Source: Metabacillus schmidteae
GTDB taxonomy: Bacteria; Bacillota; Bacilli; Bacillales; Bacillaceae
Length of the DNA: 64,000 nt
Reading direction: 5' to 3'
NCBI RefSeq assembly: GCF_903166545.1
Contig: NZ_CAESCH010000001.1
Location: 4,034,001 to 4,098,000 of the forward strand
Part shown: positions 1-10,421 of the stretch, in pieces
Numbering within the stretch: position 1 is the first letter of the stretch
Layout of the letters: each line of letters starts with the position of its first letter
Translations under genes and position numbers: made by a program
Notes under the pieces: generated by a model
What the model was told of the DNA's origin: nothing
Databases searched by the model: none
What the model saw: the letters and a program-made list of their open reading frames with translations, nothing else

Positions 1-369
1 CAAGGGTATGTCTATTTAGAAAAAAATCAACATGATAAACAAATGCTTGAAAGATTGATTGCTTGTAAGCATAATCCGGAAGATACAAAAGAAGAATTAA
101 CGATCGCAGTCGATCATGGAGTTTTTGTTAAAGATGTAATCGTTGAGCACCCCGTCTATGGTGACCTCACAGCCTCTATTCGAGTTGGGAACCGCAATGA
201 AGTTGAGGAATTTATGAAGAAGATTAACGAGAACAAAGCCTCTTATCTTTCACAGTTAACAGAAGGACTGCATTTGCATACACTGCAGGCTGATTCCATT
301 GAAAAGCTTAACCGTGCTTGTCAGGATTTAGAAAAGGCGGGCTATTTGGTAAAAGAAGAGGATAGTTAG
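1..369 (+). CDS. niaR: Niacin-responsive transcription repressor NiaR/YrxA, 3' part
   Basis: The reading frame is open from base 1, so the 5' end lies outside the window; about 122 residues remain. The visible part is the C-terminal 3H ligand-binding domain, recognisable from its three histidine stretches (DHGVF, EHPVYGDL and LHLHTL). In this family the domain binds niacin through a metal site and an N-terminal winged helix, not in view here, represses NAD-synthesis genes. In B. subtilis the gene also lies next to and convergent with pheA, as here. The name rests on the 3H motifs plus synteny. Confidence 0.88.
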   Translation, partial: QGYVYLEKNQHDKQMLERLIACKHNPEDTKEELTIAVDHGVFVKDVIVEHPVYGDLTASIRVGNRNEVEEFMKKINENKASYLSQLTEGLHLHTLQADSIEKLNRACQDLEKAGYLVKEEDS

Positions 370-391
370 TTTAAGTGAATATCAACGGGAT

Positions 392-438
392 AAGGCCGCA
401 CATTTATTGATTGTACAATAAATGTGCGGCCTTTTTTT
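392..438. terminator. Bidirectional terminator between niaR and pheA
   Basis: A perfect 18-bp inverted repeat (392-409 with 416-433, 6-nt loop) is flanked by a T-run on the plus strand and A residues on the other side. It sits between two convergent genes, so it can end niaR and pheA transcripts alike. Confidence 0.93.
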
Positions 439-441
439 AGA

Positions 442-1326
442 TCAAACACCTTCTTCGATTCCCTGCCGTATAAAATAAGCCTCGTATGTGCCTAATAACT
501 TAACACCGCAACCTAAAGCCTCCAGCTCAGCAATCGCTCCGGGAATAAGAACCTCATCAACTTTCATATCAATATCTATAATAAAGAAATAATTCCCTAA
601 ACCTGTTTTCATAGGTCGTGATTCAATTTTCGACAGGTTCAACTTTCGCCATGTAAATGCTGATAGTACTTGATGAAGAGCACCTGATTGATCAGAAGGT
701 AATGTCACCATAAGGGTTGTTTTCTCTTTTTCAGCTGTAAGCTTTTTACTTGGACATTTCCCATCAATTGTTGGATGTACGATCGCAAAGCGGGTATGAT
801 TATAATGGTAATCATGAATATTGGCTTGTACAATTTCTAACCCATACTCCTCTGCAGCTAACTTATTGGCAATAGCTGCCACTAATTCTTCAGGGTGATT
901 TTTTACATATTGAGCTGCTGCCCCTGTGCTTGTTGCATAATCATATGTTATCCCCTTAAAGCTTTGATGCAGAAACTTATGACATTGTGCGATTGCATGG
1001 GAATGAGAGTACACTCGAGTAATCTTTTTCCATGCCTCTTTATTAGCTGGATGAACCATAAAATGTTGCTCAATTGGTGATACAATCTCACCGACAATAT
1101 ATAATGGTTGCTCATGAATTAAATAATCGATCGTTAAATTAACAGAGCCCTCAAGTGCATTTTCCGTCGGGACAACCGCAAAATCAATCTCACCATCTGC
1201 TACAGCATCTATACACTGAGGAATGGTTGAATAGGCAATCTGCTCAATTTCCTCACCGAAATATGATTGCACAGCTAAATGGGTAAATGTTGCTCGTGGA
1301 CCTAAAAATCCTACTCTAATTGACAA
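442..1326 (-). CDS. pheA: Prephenate dehydratase PheA
   Basis: Converts prephenate to phenylpyruvate in phenylalanine synthesis. The 294-residue protein has the periplasmic-binding-like catalytic part first, with the family's T-R-F catalytic motif (HTRFAIV), and a C-terminal ACT regulatory domain carrying the ESRP motif that binds phenylalanine for feedback inhibition. The start is a TTG (TTG-TCA-ATT) about 10 nt after an AAGGAG site. It lies 14 bp downstream of pheB and is probably cotranscribed with it. Confidence 0.93.
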   Translation of the reverse strand: MSIRVGFLGPRATFTHLAVQSYFGEEIEQIAYSTIPQCIDAVADGEIDFAVVPTENALEGSVNLTIDYLIHEQPLYIVGEIVSPIEQHFMVHPANKEAWKKITRVYSHSHAIAQCHKFLHQSFKGITYDYATSTGAAAQYVKNHPEELVAAIANKLAAEEYGLEIVQANIHDYHYNHTRFAIVHPTIDGKCPSKKLTAEKEKTTLMVTLPSDQSGALHQVLSAFTWRKLNLSKIESRPMKTGLGNYFFIIDIDMKVDEVLIPGAIAELEALGCGVKLLGTYEAYFIRQGIEEGV

Positions 1327-1340
1327 CTAGCTTCAACTCC

Positions 1341-1784
1341 TTATGCTCCTTGGCCTAATATCTCTACCTTCTCGACGAACTCTAAACGCTTTAATTTCGC
1401 CATTAATTGATTAATATCTTCATTCATTCCATTTGTATTTAGAGATAATGTTACATTGGCTCTTCCCTGAATCGGTATAGTCTGATGAATCGTTAATACA
1501 TTACAGCCGGCATTTGCAACGACTGATAACAATTGTGAGAGTGTACCACTCCGATCTTCTAAATGAAAAAAAAGGGTAATTAATTTTTCCTTTACCATTG
1601 TATGGAAAGGGAAGACCGCATCACGATATTTATAAAAAGCACTGCGACTCATATCTACACGCTGAACTGCTTCTGCCACAGAGTCAACCTTGCCTCTTTC
1701 AATTAATTTCTTTACCTCTAGGGTTTTTTTCATTGCTTCAGGAAGTATATCTTCTCTCACTAAATAAAAGGTATCATCTTTCAT
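1341..1784 (-). CDS. pheB: ACT domain protein PheB (UPF0735)
   Basis: A 147-residue protein with an N-terminal helical segment that looks like a helix-turn-helix ([19 protein letters not shown]) and a C-terminal ACT domain. Known in Bacillus as PheB and paired with pheA. Older annotation called it a monofunctional chorismate mutase, but the visible domains fit an amino-acid-responsive regulator better. Start supported by GGAGGG just upstream. Confidence 0.85.
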   Translation of the reverse strand: MKDDTFYLVREDILPEAMKKTLEVKKLIERGKVDSVAEAVQRVDMSRSAFYKYRDAVFPFHTMVKEKLITLFFHLEDRSGTLSQLLSVVANAGCNVLTIHQTIPIQGRANVTLSLNTNGMNEDINQLMAKLKRLEFVEKVEILGQGA

Positions 1785-1885
1785 GATTTCCCTCCCGCAT
1801 TTTTCATCAATGTAGATAATTTATCACAATATTGGCTAAATTTCTTCTGTTTTTCTAGAAAAACATTTATTTTGTCTAAAATACA

Positions 1886-1912
1886 TAAAAAGAGAGCCGT
1901 ATACAGCCCTCT
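1886..1912 (-). terminator. Terminator after obg
   Basis: On the minus strand, arms 1912-1903 and 1900-1891 form a 10-bp stem containing G-U pairs, followed by TTTTTATG. It lies just downstream of the obg stop codon and upstream of pheB. Confidence 0.6.
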
Positions 1913-1926
1913 TCTCATTCTTTATG

Positions 1927-3225
<1,299 letters not shown>

Positions 3226-3275
3226 CTAAATACAAATACCTATTTAAAGAAAATAATTACATTCTTTTCTTTACC

Positions 3276-3839
3276 TTAGATTCTTGTTTCATCTAGTGAA
3301 ATTGTCACTGCAATTTGATATGTATCAATATCAATTTCTTCAATACAAATTGGACTATGGTCTACTTTATTAAGCCAATCTGTCATCTGTTCTATATCTT
3401 TTATTATTCCTTCAAAATCAAAAAAGAAACGCACAGTTTCTTCAGATGTATGTCCAGTATGTAATGTAATACAGACGCGATTTTCTCCTGTATTATCAAC
3501 AACACTATCTAGTATATCCAAAAACTTTTCACTCCATTGAGTGATTGGTTCATCACATTGTGCAATATTTCTTGTTTCTCCCAGGACTTCGTATTCCAAT
3601 AAATAGTGATGGTTACTCCAATTAAAGGTCATTAGATAACTAGCAAAAAGAGGCAGTTGTAAATTACACAGTTTTGACTCCTGTTGTGCTTCAATCACAA
3701 TCTCTTCAATAATCTCTTGTACACGATCATATTTTTGTAAGGAAAGATTTCCTTTAATTAATTGCAATTTGTTCATCCAATCATGACGTGAATGACTTAA
3801 AAGATTAACTATATCTATTTCATTTTGTTTGTTTTTCAT
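3276..3839 (-). CDS. spo0B: Sporulation phosphotransferase Spo0B
   Basis: Middle phosphotransferase of the sporulation phosphorelay (Spo0F to Spo0B to Spo0A). The conserved phospho-accepting histidine is His19 in the segment SHSRHDWMNKLQ, matching His30 of B. subtilis, and the following helix (IKGNLSLQKYDRV) is strongly conserved. The C-terminal half is the degenerate kinase-like domain. At 187 residues it is close to the B. subtilis length but shorter at the N terminus. Confidence 0.95.
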   Translation of the reverse strand: MKNKQNEIDIVNLLSHSRHDWMNKLQLIKGNLSLQKYDRVQEIIEEIVIEAQQESKLCNLQLPLFASYLMTFNWSNHHYLLEYEVLGETRNIAQCDEPITQWSEKFLDILDSVVDNTGENRVCITLHTGHTSEETVRFFFDFEGIIKDIEQMTDWLNKVDHSPICIEEIDIDTYQIAVTISLDETRI

Positions 3840-4125
3840 ACATTTTCTCCCACTAGGTTATTTTCATAAAGGAGTTAAAACCGTTTTAGGCTGTATTAAA
3901 AATTATAACAAACATTGTTTTAGAAAATAAGAAGTATTTTCTAATTTACATAAATGTCATTTTAATAATAGCTAGAAATAATATGATGGAATTGTTTATA
4001 TATCATTTGGTCAAGCTGGAGTTAATAGAAGATTAGAAATAGAAGCAGTATGTAGAAATTTGTTTATCTTCATCTACTAAAATCTATTTAGAAGTTAGCC
4101 ACATAAAACTCGAAAAGAAGCCTTT
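3840..4125. other. Non-coding interval upstream of spo0B
   Basis: About 290 bp without a convincing gene. A minus-strand TATAAT-like hexamer (3902-3907) may be the spo0B -10, but no good -35 is seen at the right distance. A short plus-strand open stretch around 3985-4076 has no ribosome binding site and no recognisable product. Confidence 0.4.
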
Positions 4126-4160
4126 AAAAAAACTCTAACCTTGTGTTAGGCTAGAGTTTT
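4126..4160 (-). terminator. Terminator after rpmA
   Basis: Inverted repeat 4129-4141 / 4148-4160 with a 6-nt loop and a T-run in the minus direction, directly after the rpmA stop codon. It closes the rplU-prp-rpmA unit. Confidence 0.88.
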
Positions 4161-4168
4161 TCGTCTGC

Positions 4169-4465
<297 letters not shown>

Positions 4466-4476
4466 TCACCTCCTGC

Positions 4477-4809
4477 TTATTCATCTGATACCGAGATATA
4501 TTGTCCATAATCTCTTTCAATTGTTTGGAGGGAGACCACCATACCCTCTAACAATAATTGCACTTTATCACTTATTGATTGGTCGAGTTTTGACGGGAGT
4601 TTTACTTGTAAAAACCCGCCTTCACCACCTTGATCAATTTGTGGTTCAATATTTGTCAGGGAAAGTACTGCATTTACAGCACCAAAGGTAACAGCAGAAG
4701 CTCCAGCACAAACAAGATCTTTGCCGTATTCATCGAATTCAGCATGTCCAGAGAGTGTGAACGATGTGATAAGTCCCTCATTTGAACGATAAATTCTAGC
4801 ATTTATCAT
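4477..4809 (-). CDS. prp: Ribosomal-processing cysteine protease Prp (YsxB)
   Basis: Cysteine protease that trims the N-terminal extension of L27. The 110-residue protein keeps both catalytic residues in their family positions, His22 (LSGHAEF) and Cys34 (DLVCAGASA). It lies between rplU and rpmA, so enzyme and substrate are made from one transcript. Confidence 0.95.
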   Translation of the reverse strand: MINARIYRSNEGLITSFTLSGHAEFDEYGKDLVCAGASAVTFGAVNAVLSLTNIEPQIDQGGEGGFLQVKLPSKLDQSISDKVQLLLEGMVVSLQTIERDYGQYISVSDE

Positions 4810-4820
4810 ATCAAATCGCC

Positions 4821-5129
4821 TTACGCGTTGATTTTATCAATCACAACTTTTGTGTATGGCTGACGGTGACCTTGCTTTTTACGGTAGTTTTTCTTTGCTT
4901 TATATTTGAAAACAGTGATTTTCTTTTGACGACCTTGTTTTTCAACTTTCGCTGTAACAGTCGCACCGCTCACAGTTGGGCTACCAACTTGAACGTTGTC
5001 ACCACCTACAAATAAAACTTTGTCAAACGTTACCGTTTCACCTTGATCAGCACCTAGTTTTTCAACGTAGATTACTTGACCTTCTTCAACCTTGATTTGT
5101 TTTCCACCAGTTTCGATAATTGCGTACAT
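4821..5129 (-). CDS. rplU: 50S ribosomal protein L21
   Basis: Large-subunit rRNA-binding protein. I place the start at the ATG at 5129 ([11 protein letters not shown]), giving 102 residues. An in-frame GTG nine bases upstream lies inside the AGGAGG ribosome binding site and cannot be the start. First gene of rplU-prp-rpmA. Confidence 0.97.
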   Translation of the reverse strand: MYAIIETGGKQIKVEEGQVIYVEKLGADQGETVTFDKVLFVGGDNVQVGSPTVSGATVTAKVEKQGRQKKITVFKYKAKKNYRKKQGHRQPYTKVVIDKINA

Positions 5130-5138
5130 TCTTTGCAC

Positions 5139-5240
5139 CTCCTATAAACTAAGACTCGCCAAAATCAGGTGAATGCTAAGCATTGCTTATAATACCTTGA
5201 TCTGAGCGGTTGTAGCACGGGTGCGCTACAAGTCATAACA
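5139..5240 (-). promoter_or_regulatory. L21 leader RNA
   Basis: About 100 nt of structured 5' leader of the rplU transcript. It contains a strong stem (TTGTAGC with GCTACAA) near the 5' end and ends in the conserved GGCGAGTCTTAG segment just before the AGGAGGTG site. This matches the known Firmicutes L21 leader family, thought to let a ribosomal protein repress its own operon. Assignment is by remembered consensus. Confidence 0.7.
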
Positions 5241-5246
5241 TGTTAC

Positions 5247-5275
5247 ATCTTAACAAATCCCCATTGATTTTGCAA
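5247..5275 (-). promoter_or_regulatory. Sigma-A promoter for rplU operon
   Basis: On the minus strand TTGCAA (5275-5270), a 17-nt spacer and TAAGAT (5252-5247). The expected transcription start falls at the beginning of the L21 leader. Confidence 0.65.
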
Positions 5276-5291
5276 CTAATTTTTATAGTTT

Positions 5292-6758
5292 TCAAGAACT
5301 AGCTGATGATTGCTTTTCCGTTATTGATCGTTCCTTACCCATTTGTTTTATACGGTAGGTTGGGACTTGTGAGACAACCTCAGTAAAAAAAATTTTATAT
5401 CTCAACACATCCTCAAGTCTTTTCAAATGTTCATCATTTGTTCCCTTCACTAAGTTGATTACGTCCCCTGTTGCTTCAATCCACATTGCTTCTTCATCCA
5501 TATATTGATATTCCCATAATTCTCGCTCTAATTTATATGCAACAGAGTCAGCTGAAATAATGCGACCTGTACCCCTGCATGTTTTACACATATCGGTCAC
5601 ATTACTTTCTAATGGCATTCGCATTTTTTTCCTCGTTATTTGTAAAATATTTAATTCTGTAAAGCCGATGACTTTATGCTGAACTCGATCTCTGTTCATT
5701 TCCCGTTTCATTGTCTCAAAAATCTTTAATTGATCTTGTTTATGCTTCATATCAATAAAGTCAATTAAGATGATTCCACTAAGGTTTCTTAACCGAATTT
5801 GTTTCGCAATTTCAATTGCAGCAAGTTCGTTCGTTTTCAGAACGGTGTCACGCATCGATAATTTCCCGGAAAATTTTCCGGTATTCACGTCAATAATCGT
5901 CATTGCCTCGGTTTGTTCAATCAATATGTATGCACCGTTTTTTAACCACACTAAAGGTTTAAGTATTTTCTCTATTTCTTGTTCTATTTTATATGCAGAG
6001 AAGATTCCCTCTTTTTGGTCATAATATTGAATGGATGTTTGCGGGAAAAGTGATTTAAGCTGCTGAACTCGTTCTATTTGATCACATATGATGTGATCCT
6101 CTTCTTTTACCACAATCTCAGATAAGATTCGGTCAATAAAGCTTTTCGACTCAAACACACAAACCGGCTTATCGTTTGTTTGTTTTATCACCTCTAAAAA
6201 TTTCTTCTTTAATTGATTATATTCTTTTTCCAGTTCTTCCTTTGATCGCGCCTTAGCAGCAGTGCGAAAAAGAATCCCTTCCTGATCCTGTATAAACGTT
6301 TGTGCTATGTTAAAGAGAAGGTTTCTTGCCTGCTCATCCTGCACTTTTTTCGAAACCGCCAGATAATTCCCATAAGGCATATAAACAAGTAAATGACCAC
6401 CAAATTCAAGATTCATAGTCAATTTTGGTCCCTTTTGTTCTGTCCCCGTTTTAACAACCTGAACGAAAACCCTTTCACCTTCTTTTATAAAATGTGAAAT
6501 TGATTGATTTGATTCTGATTGATTTGCTAGTTGAAAACGTAAGGTATCGTTTCGGTGAAGATATCCATTTTGTGATAACCCAATATCAACAAAGGCTGCC
6601 TGCATACCGGGTAATACTTTTTTTACTCGACCAATATAGATATTGCCGACAATTTCATCTTCAGAGGAATAAGATTGGTGAATTTCTGCTACCTGTTCAT
6701 CTTCAAAGATGGCACAACGAACTTCTCTGGCTTTTTCATTTATAATAATTTTACGCAC
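5292..6758 (-). CDS. rng: Ribonuclease E/G family endoribonuclease
   Basis: Single-strand endoribonuclease of the RNase E/G family. The 488 residues show an N-terminal S1 RNA-binding domain (about 36-125), the DNase-I-like catalytic part with metal-binding Asp290 (TIIDVNTG) and Asp333 (LIDFIDM), and the zinc-link cysteines Cys391 and Cys394 (CKTC). The scaffold half of E. coli RNase E is missing, so RNase G is the better name. GTG start. B. subtilis has no RNase E/G and uses RNase Y and J, but other Bacillaceae carry this gene next to rplU. Confidence 0.9.
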   Translation of the reverse strand: MRKIIINEKAREVRCAIFEDEQVAEIHQSYSSEDEIVGNIYIGRVKKVLPGMQAAFVDIGLSQNGYLHRNDTLRFQLANQSESNQSISHFIKEGERVFVQVVKTGTEQKGPKLTMNLEFGGHLLVYMPYGNYLAVSKKVQDEQARNLLFNIAQTFIQDQEGILFRTAAKARSKEELEKEYNQLKKKFLEVIKQTNDKPVCVFESKSFIDRILSEIVVKEEDHIICDQIERVQQLKSLFPQTSIQYYDQKEGIFSAYKIEQEIEKILKPLVWLKNGAYILIEQTEAMTIIDVNTGKFSGKLSMRDTVLKTNELAAIEIAKQIRLRNLSGIILIDFIDMKHKQDQLKIFETMKREMNRDRVQHKVIGFTELNILQITRKKMRMPLESNVTDMCKTCRGTGRIISADSVAYKLERELWEYQYMDEEAMWIEATGDVINLVKGTNDEHLKRLEDVLRYKIFFTEVVSQVPTYRIKQMGKERSITEKQSSASS

Positions 6759-6873
6759 GTCTTGTTAAACTCTCTCTTTCTTTGACTTTTCTCACCATTT
6801 TACTACAGGTTGCTTATTCTAGCATCTTTTCTAGGCTGTTTTGCAAACTTTGTTGTTTTTATTTAAGTTAATA

Positions 6874-6890
6874 GTTCGTTCCATTGCACT
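6874..6890. repeat. Remnant of a dispersed repeat (copy 1)
   Basis: A 17-nt segment beginning GTTCGTTCCATTGC recurs with one mismatch at 56577-56593, also intergenic. Only this core is shared. It resembles the edge of longer repeats found in many Bacillus genomes. Confidence 0.4.
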
Positions 6891-6951
6891 CCACTATAGA
6901 GTCGAAAAGTAATCAAAGCAACAATCCTTGCGAAAACAGCCAAATCAAAAA

Positions 6952-7821
6952 TTAATAATCATACACAAGATCTCCAACTTTAGAGTCTGTTAATTTATTT
7001 GTAAAATATGCATGTAATAGTTCATTTTCATCCATCTCAGAGACCTTTGTTCCATTTCGTTCAACAATAATAAGATGCTTACAGCCGCGTTGAAATTGGA
7101 GAAGTACATGATAAATTAATTCGGATTCATCCACGACAATTGGTTTAATTAGATTTATTTGGGTTTGTTTGCCGTAATATCTCTCCATTAAAAAACGCAA
7201 ACAACTATACATTCTATTTTTATGTTCATGATAAAGGCTATAGATAAGGAAAGTTGAGATAATCCACATATTCAAGTGGGTAGGAGACAATATGAGTATA
7301 GCTATTACGTAAAAAACTAAAAAGATGATGGAGGTCATCATCATATATGAATGAGCTTTTTGGTATGACCAATGCTTTGAAAATATAATAAATAATAGCT
7401 TACCACCATCTAATGGCCAAACAGGTAATAAATTAAACAAAAGTACAGATAGATTGTAAAATGTGAATAATTGATAATCATCTATATGAATAAGATGAGT
7501 CGTATAAAGAAGGAAAGCCACTCCCTGAAGCCATAAATGCTGAATAGGCCCGGCAAGAACAACAATACATTCTTCCCGTAACGACCGATTTCCATGCTCA
7601 TCAACCTCAGCAACACCTCCAAATGGGAGCAGCATAATTGACTTTATCCTCCAAGAAAAAAAATGAGCACTGATTGCATGGCCCATTTCATGTACAAAAA
7701 TAATGATCATTAAGAGGAATAATGGTTTAAAATTAGCAGTTATGACACTAATCGCAATCATAATCCATAACAAAGGGTGTATATGAACTTTACTGAGAAG
7801 TAAGAAGTATTTATGAATCAA
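6952..7821 (-). CDS. spoIVFB: Stage IV sporulation metalloprotease SpoIVFB
   Basis: Membrane site-2-type protease that cleaves pro-sigma-K in the mother cell. Zinc motif HEMGH at residues 44-48 and the second-site Asp138 (PLDGG) are both present. At least four to six membrane segments precede a C-terminal CBS-like part. 289 residues, normal length. The start is a TTG that overlaps the end of spoIVFA by 11 nt, with an AGGTGA site, suggesting translational coupling with its inhibitor. Confidence 0.95.
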   Translation of the reverse strand: MIHKYFLLLSKVHIHPLLWIMIAISVITANFKPLFLLMIIIFVHEMGHAISAHFFSWRIKSIMLLPFGGVAEVDEHGNRSLREECIVVLAGPIQHLWLQGVAFLLYTTHLIHIDDYQLFTFYNLSVLLFNLLPVWPLDGGKLLFIIFSKHWSYQKAHSYMMMTSIIFLVFYVIAILILSPTHLNMWIISTFLIYSLYHEHKNRMYSCLRFLMERYYGKQTQINLIKPIVVDESELIYHVLLQFQRGCKHLIIVERNGTKVSEMDENELLHAYFTNKLTDSKVGDLVYDY

Positions 7822-8608
7822 ATCGTATCACCTGTATTGGGTCAATAAATGAATCGCCCTTTTTAATAGCGAAATAGTAAGTACCCTTTTGATTTTCAGA
7901 AAGCTTGATTTTTCCTAATTCTTTTCCCTTCTCGACGAAATCATAGAGGGGAACATCAATTTTATCTAAGTTTCCATACCATGACTTTGTCCCATCAGCA
8001 TGTTGAAGTACAATCGTAAGCCCTGTTCCTTCTTTTTCACCGGCCTCGATAATAATTCCTTCATTCATCGCTTCTACTGAAGGTTGATTCGTTTCCACCA
8101 TAATACCTTGGCCATTATCTTTAAACGATTCTAATACCTTCCCCGATGCTGGAACAGCAAGCTGTGAAACTTGTGTTTCATTTCCTGATTTTTCAGTGTC
8201 TGATGTACCATTGTTAAATAATGCTAAAGGTTCACCAAACTGATCGTGATACCATTTAGATACAGTCGCAAATTGAAATTCTTCTTCAAGAGAGTATTGG
8301 ACAACTTCTTTTGCCTTATCAAACAGCGGAGATCCATTTTTAAAAACAATTGCTGTGACTAATACTAGCACCGCTGAAAATAAAATTTTGAATATAAAAA
8401 CTTCAGGCCGGAATAGTGGATGGGCATCTTTATGATTTCCCGGTCCACCTTCATAGGTAGGTGGTGAATATACACCGCCATAACGTTCTTCATCGCTCAT
8501 AAAAAGCGAAGTTCTTTGTGAGGTCTCGTGGGTTTGACTACCTGCAAATCCTCGATCTCTCTTTCTTTTTGCAATTCTTTTTTTTACTTCATCCGCTCGA
8601 TGACTCAT
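7811..8608 (-). CDS. spoIVFA: Stage IV sporulation protein SpoIVFA
   Basis: Scaffold and inhibitor of SpoIVFB in the outer forespore membrane. The start is ATG at 8608 (MSHRADEVKKR), giving 265 residues. This matches the B. subtilis N terminus and places the start just after a sigma-E promoter. Upstream in-frame codons would lie inside that promoter. One membrane segment follows a charged N-terminal region, and the C terminus is a LytM/M23-like domain that has lost the catalytic histidines. Confidence 0.95.
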   Translation of the reverse strand: MSHRADEVKKRIAKRKRDRGFAGSQTHETSQRTSLFMSDEERYGGVYSPPTYEGGPGNHKDAHPLFRPEVFIFKILFSAVLVLVTAIVFKNGSPLFDKAKEVVQYSLEEEFQFATVSKWYHDQFGEPLALFNNGTSDTEKSGNETQVSQLAVPASGKVLESFKDNGQGIMVETNQPSVEAMNEGIIIEAGEKEGTGLTIVLQHADGTKSWYGNLDKIDVPLYDFVEKGKELGKIKLSENQKGTYYFAIKKGDSFIDPIQVIRFDS

Positions 8609-8638
8609 CCCCATCCATCCTTTTAGCAAGTTTGTACA

Positions 8639-8667
8639 AGTGTATGCCTTGTCCTTATGGAATATGA
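8639..8667 (-). promoter_or_regulatory. Sigma-E promoter for spoIVFA-spoIVFB
   Basis: Minus-strand -35 TCATATT (8667-8661), 14-nt spacer, -10 CATACACT (8646-8639). Both fit the mother-cell sigma-E consensus (KMATATT and CATACAMT) without mismatch. It predicts a leader of about 25 nt before the ATG at 8608. Confidence 0.85.
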
Positions 8668-8797
8668 ACATTTTTAATCAGAGAAAAAAAGTGAATAAAG
8701 AATGGTAATAAAAAAAGACTAGAAATTCCTCCATACCACTCATTTGTGATAAAGTAAGAAAACTAGCCCTTAATCTATTTATCTATTAAATTAAGTT

Positions 8798-9601
8798 TTA
8801 AACACGAACACCGAAAAATCTTTTTAACTTAACAAGCATTCCTTTATTTGGTTCATCTAACGATTGTAATGGAACAGATTCACCTAAAATTCGTCTTGCA
8901 ATATTTCGGTATGCAATCGCTGCACGATTGTTAGGGTCCATCGCAATAGGCTCACCATTATTTGAAGCTTTAATCACATCATCGTCATCTGCTACGATTC
9001 CAATCAGATCAATTGATAAATGAGTTACAATTTCGTCGACATCCAGCATGTCCCCGTTTTTCACAAGATGATTTCGAATACGATTGATCACTAACTTCGG
9101 CGGCTCAATATTCTCCTGCTCTAATAAGCCGATGATCCGGTCCGCATCACGAACTGCAGATATTTCTGGTGTAGTCACAACGATTGCTTTATCTGCCCCT
9201 GCGACTGCATTTTTGTATCCTTGTTCAATACCTGCTGGACAATCAATCACGATATAATCGTAATCTTGTTTCAGCTCATTCACTAATTTTTTCATTTGTT
9301 CCGGCTTCACAGCTGTTTTATCACTTGTTTGTGCAGCTGGCAATAAATATAACAGATCTTCAAAACGTTTATCTTTGACAAGAGCTTGATGTATTTTACA
9401 ACGACCTTCTACAACATCAACCAAATCATAGATAATACGATTCTCGAGTCCCATTACGACATCCAAGTTTCGAAGACCGATGTCTGTATCTACTAGACAA
9501 ACTCGTTTGCCTAATATAGCTAAAGCTGTCCCAATATTTGCTGATGTCGTTGTTTTACCAACGCCACCTTTACCTGAGGTAATGACAATTGCTTCACCCA
9601 T
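8798..9601 (-). CDS. minD: Septum site-determining ATPase MinD
   Basis: Membrane-cycling ATPase that recruits MinC to block division at the poles. Deviant Walker A motif KGGVGKTT at residues 11-18, and a C-terminal amphipathic membrane-targeting helix (VKLKRFFGVRV). 267 residues, as usual. It begins 2 bp after minC. Confidence 0.98.
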   Translation of the reverse strand: MGEAIVITSGKGGVGKTTTSANIGTALAILGKRVCLVDTDIGLRNLDVVMGLENRIIYDLVDVVEGRCKIHQALVKDKRFEDLLYLLPAAQTSDKTAVKPEQMKKLVNELKQDYDYIVIDCPAGIEQGYKNAVAGADKAIVVTTPEISAVRDADRIIGLLEQENIEPPKLVINRIRNHLVKNGDMLDVDEIVTHLSIDLIGIVADDDDVIKASNNGEPIAMDPNNRAAIAYRNIARRILGESVPLQSLDEPNKGMLVKLKRFFGVRV

Positions 9602-9603
9602 TG

Positions 9604-10287
9604 TTAGATTCCTCCTTCAAACCTTGTTAAATTTGGTCGTAGATGAGTTAGTTGTTGTAATCTCTCAATTACCATTTCTTCATCTTCATTAAGATAAGCA
9701 CATTCCATCTCAGACCCCTCATTAGGGATATGATCCGGTGCACGATTAATGATTTCCCCAATTCGCAGTTGTGATGGCTTCAAAAGAGAAGCTGCTATGA
9801 CTGCTAGGTTATTTCCATCATTGCCGGCATGGGCAATTCCTTTTAAAGCACCTAAAACAAAGATATTTCCAGAAGCACTTACCTCTCCACCTGGATTAAC
9901 ATCACCAATGAGCAGTAAATCTCCTTTTACTTTCAGTATTTGCCCCGAACGAACTATTTTGGTCACTGACACAATTTCGGTTTCTCTTTTTAGCCTTAAT
10001 GCCTCGTCCTTCGTAATGACATTGCTTTCTATGGATTCAACTAAAAGATTGCGCTTTTGTTTTATAACTGATTCTAGTTTTTCTCGCTGATTCGTATTAA
10101 TTAAACGATTTCCAACCTTGACATTTACTCCAATAACAGGGCCAGTCTGTTGAACATACTGTTTTAAAGATAGCATCTCCTCTAATTCTTGGAGCAATTG
10201 GTCAAAAGAACATGAATCATCGAGATGCAACGTTAAGCCATCTTTCGTGCCTTTGATCGTAACATATTGTTGTTTTTGGACCTTCAT
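9604..10287 (-). CDS. minC: Septum site-determining protein MinC
   Basis: FtsZ-ring inhibitor that partners with MinD. 227 residues with an N-terminal FtsZ-interacting domain and a C-terminal beta-helix dimer domain. The chosen start is ATG at 10287 (MKVQKQQYVTIKG), as in B. subtilis. The GTG nine bases upstream is part of the GAGGTG ribosome binding site. Confidence 0.95.
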   Translation of the reverse strand: MKVQKQQYVTIKGTKDGLTLHLDDSCSFDQLLQELEEMLSLKQYVQQTGPVIGVNVKVGNRLINTNQREKLESVIKQKRNLLVESIESNVITKDEALRLKRETEIVSVTKIVRSGQILKVKGDLLLIGDVNPGGEVSASGNIFVLGALKGIAHAGNDGNNLAVIAASLLKPSQLRIGEIINRAPDHIPNEGSEMECAYLNEDEEMVIERLQQLTHLRPNLTRFEGGI

Positions 10288-10421
10288 GACGTTCACCTCA
10301 ACGATTTTACTATTCGACAGAACTGCCCGAATTCCTTTTTTATGTGATAATAAAGTAGCATTTTTTTAAATGGGAGCCACTTTATCTGTATTTTTATCCT
10401 TACATTCAACAAAGTGAATGA

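Noticed and set aside
3985..4076. Short plus-strand open stretch reading DGIVYISFGQAG upstream of spo0B
   Set aside because: Only about 30 codons, no start codon with a ribosome binding site, no recognisable family. It may be a worn pseudogene, but the sequence does not show this.
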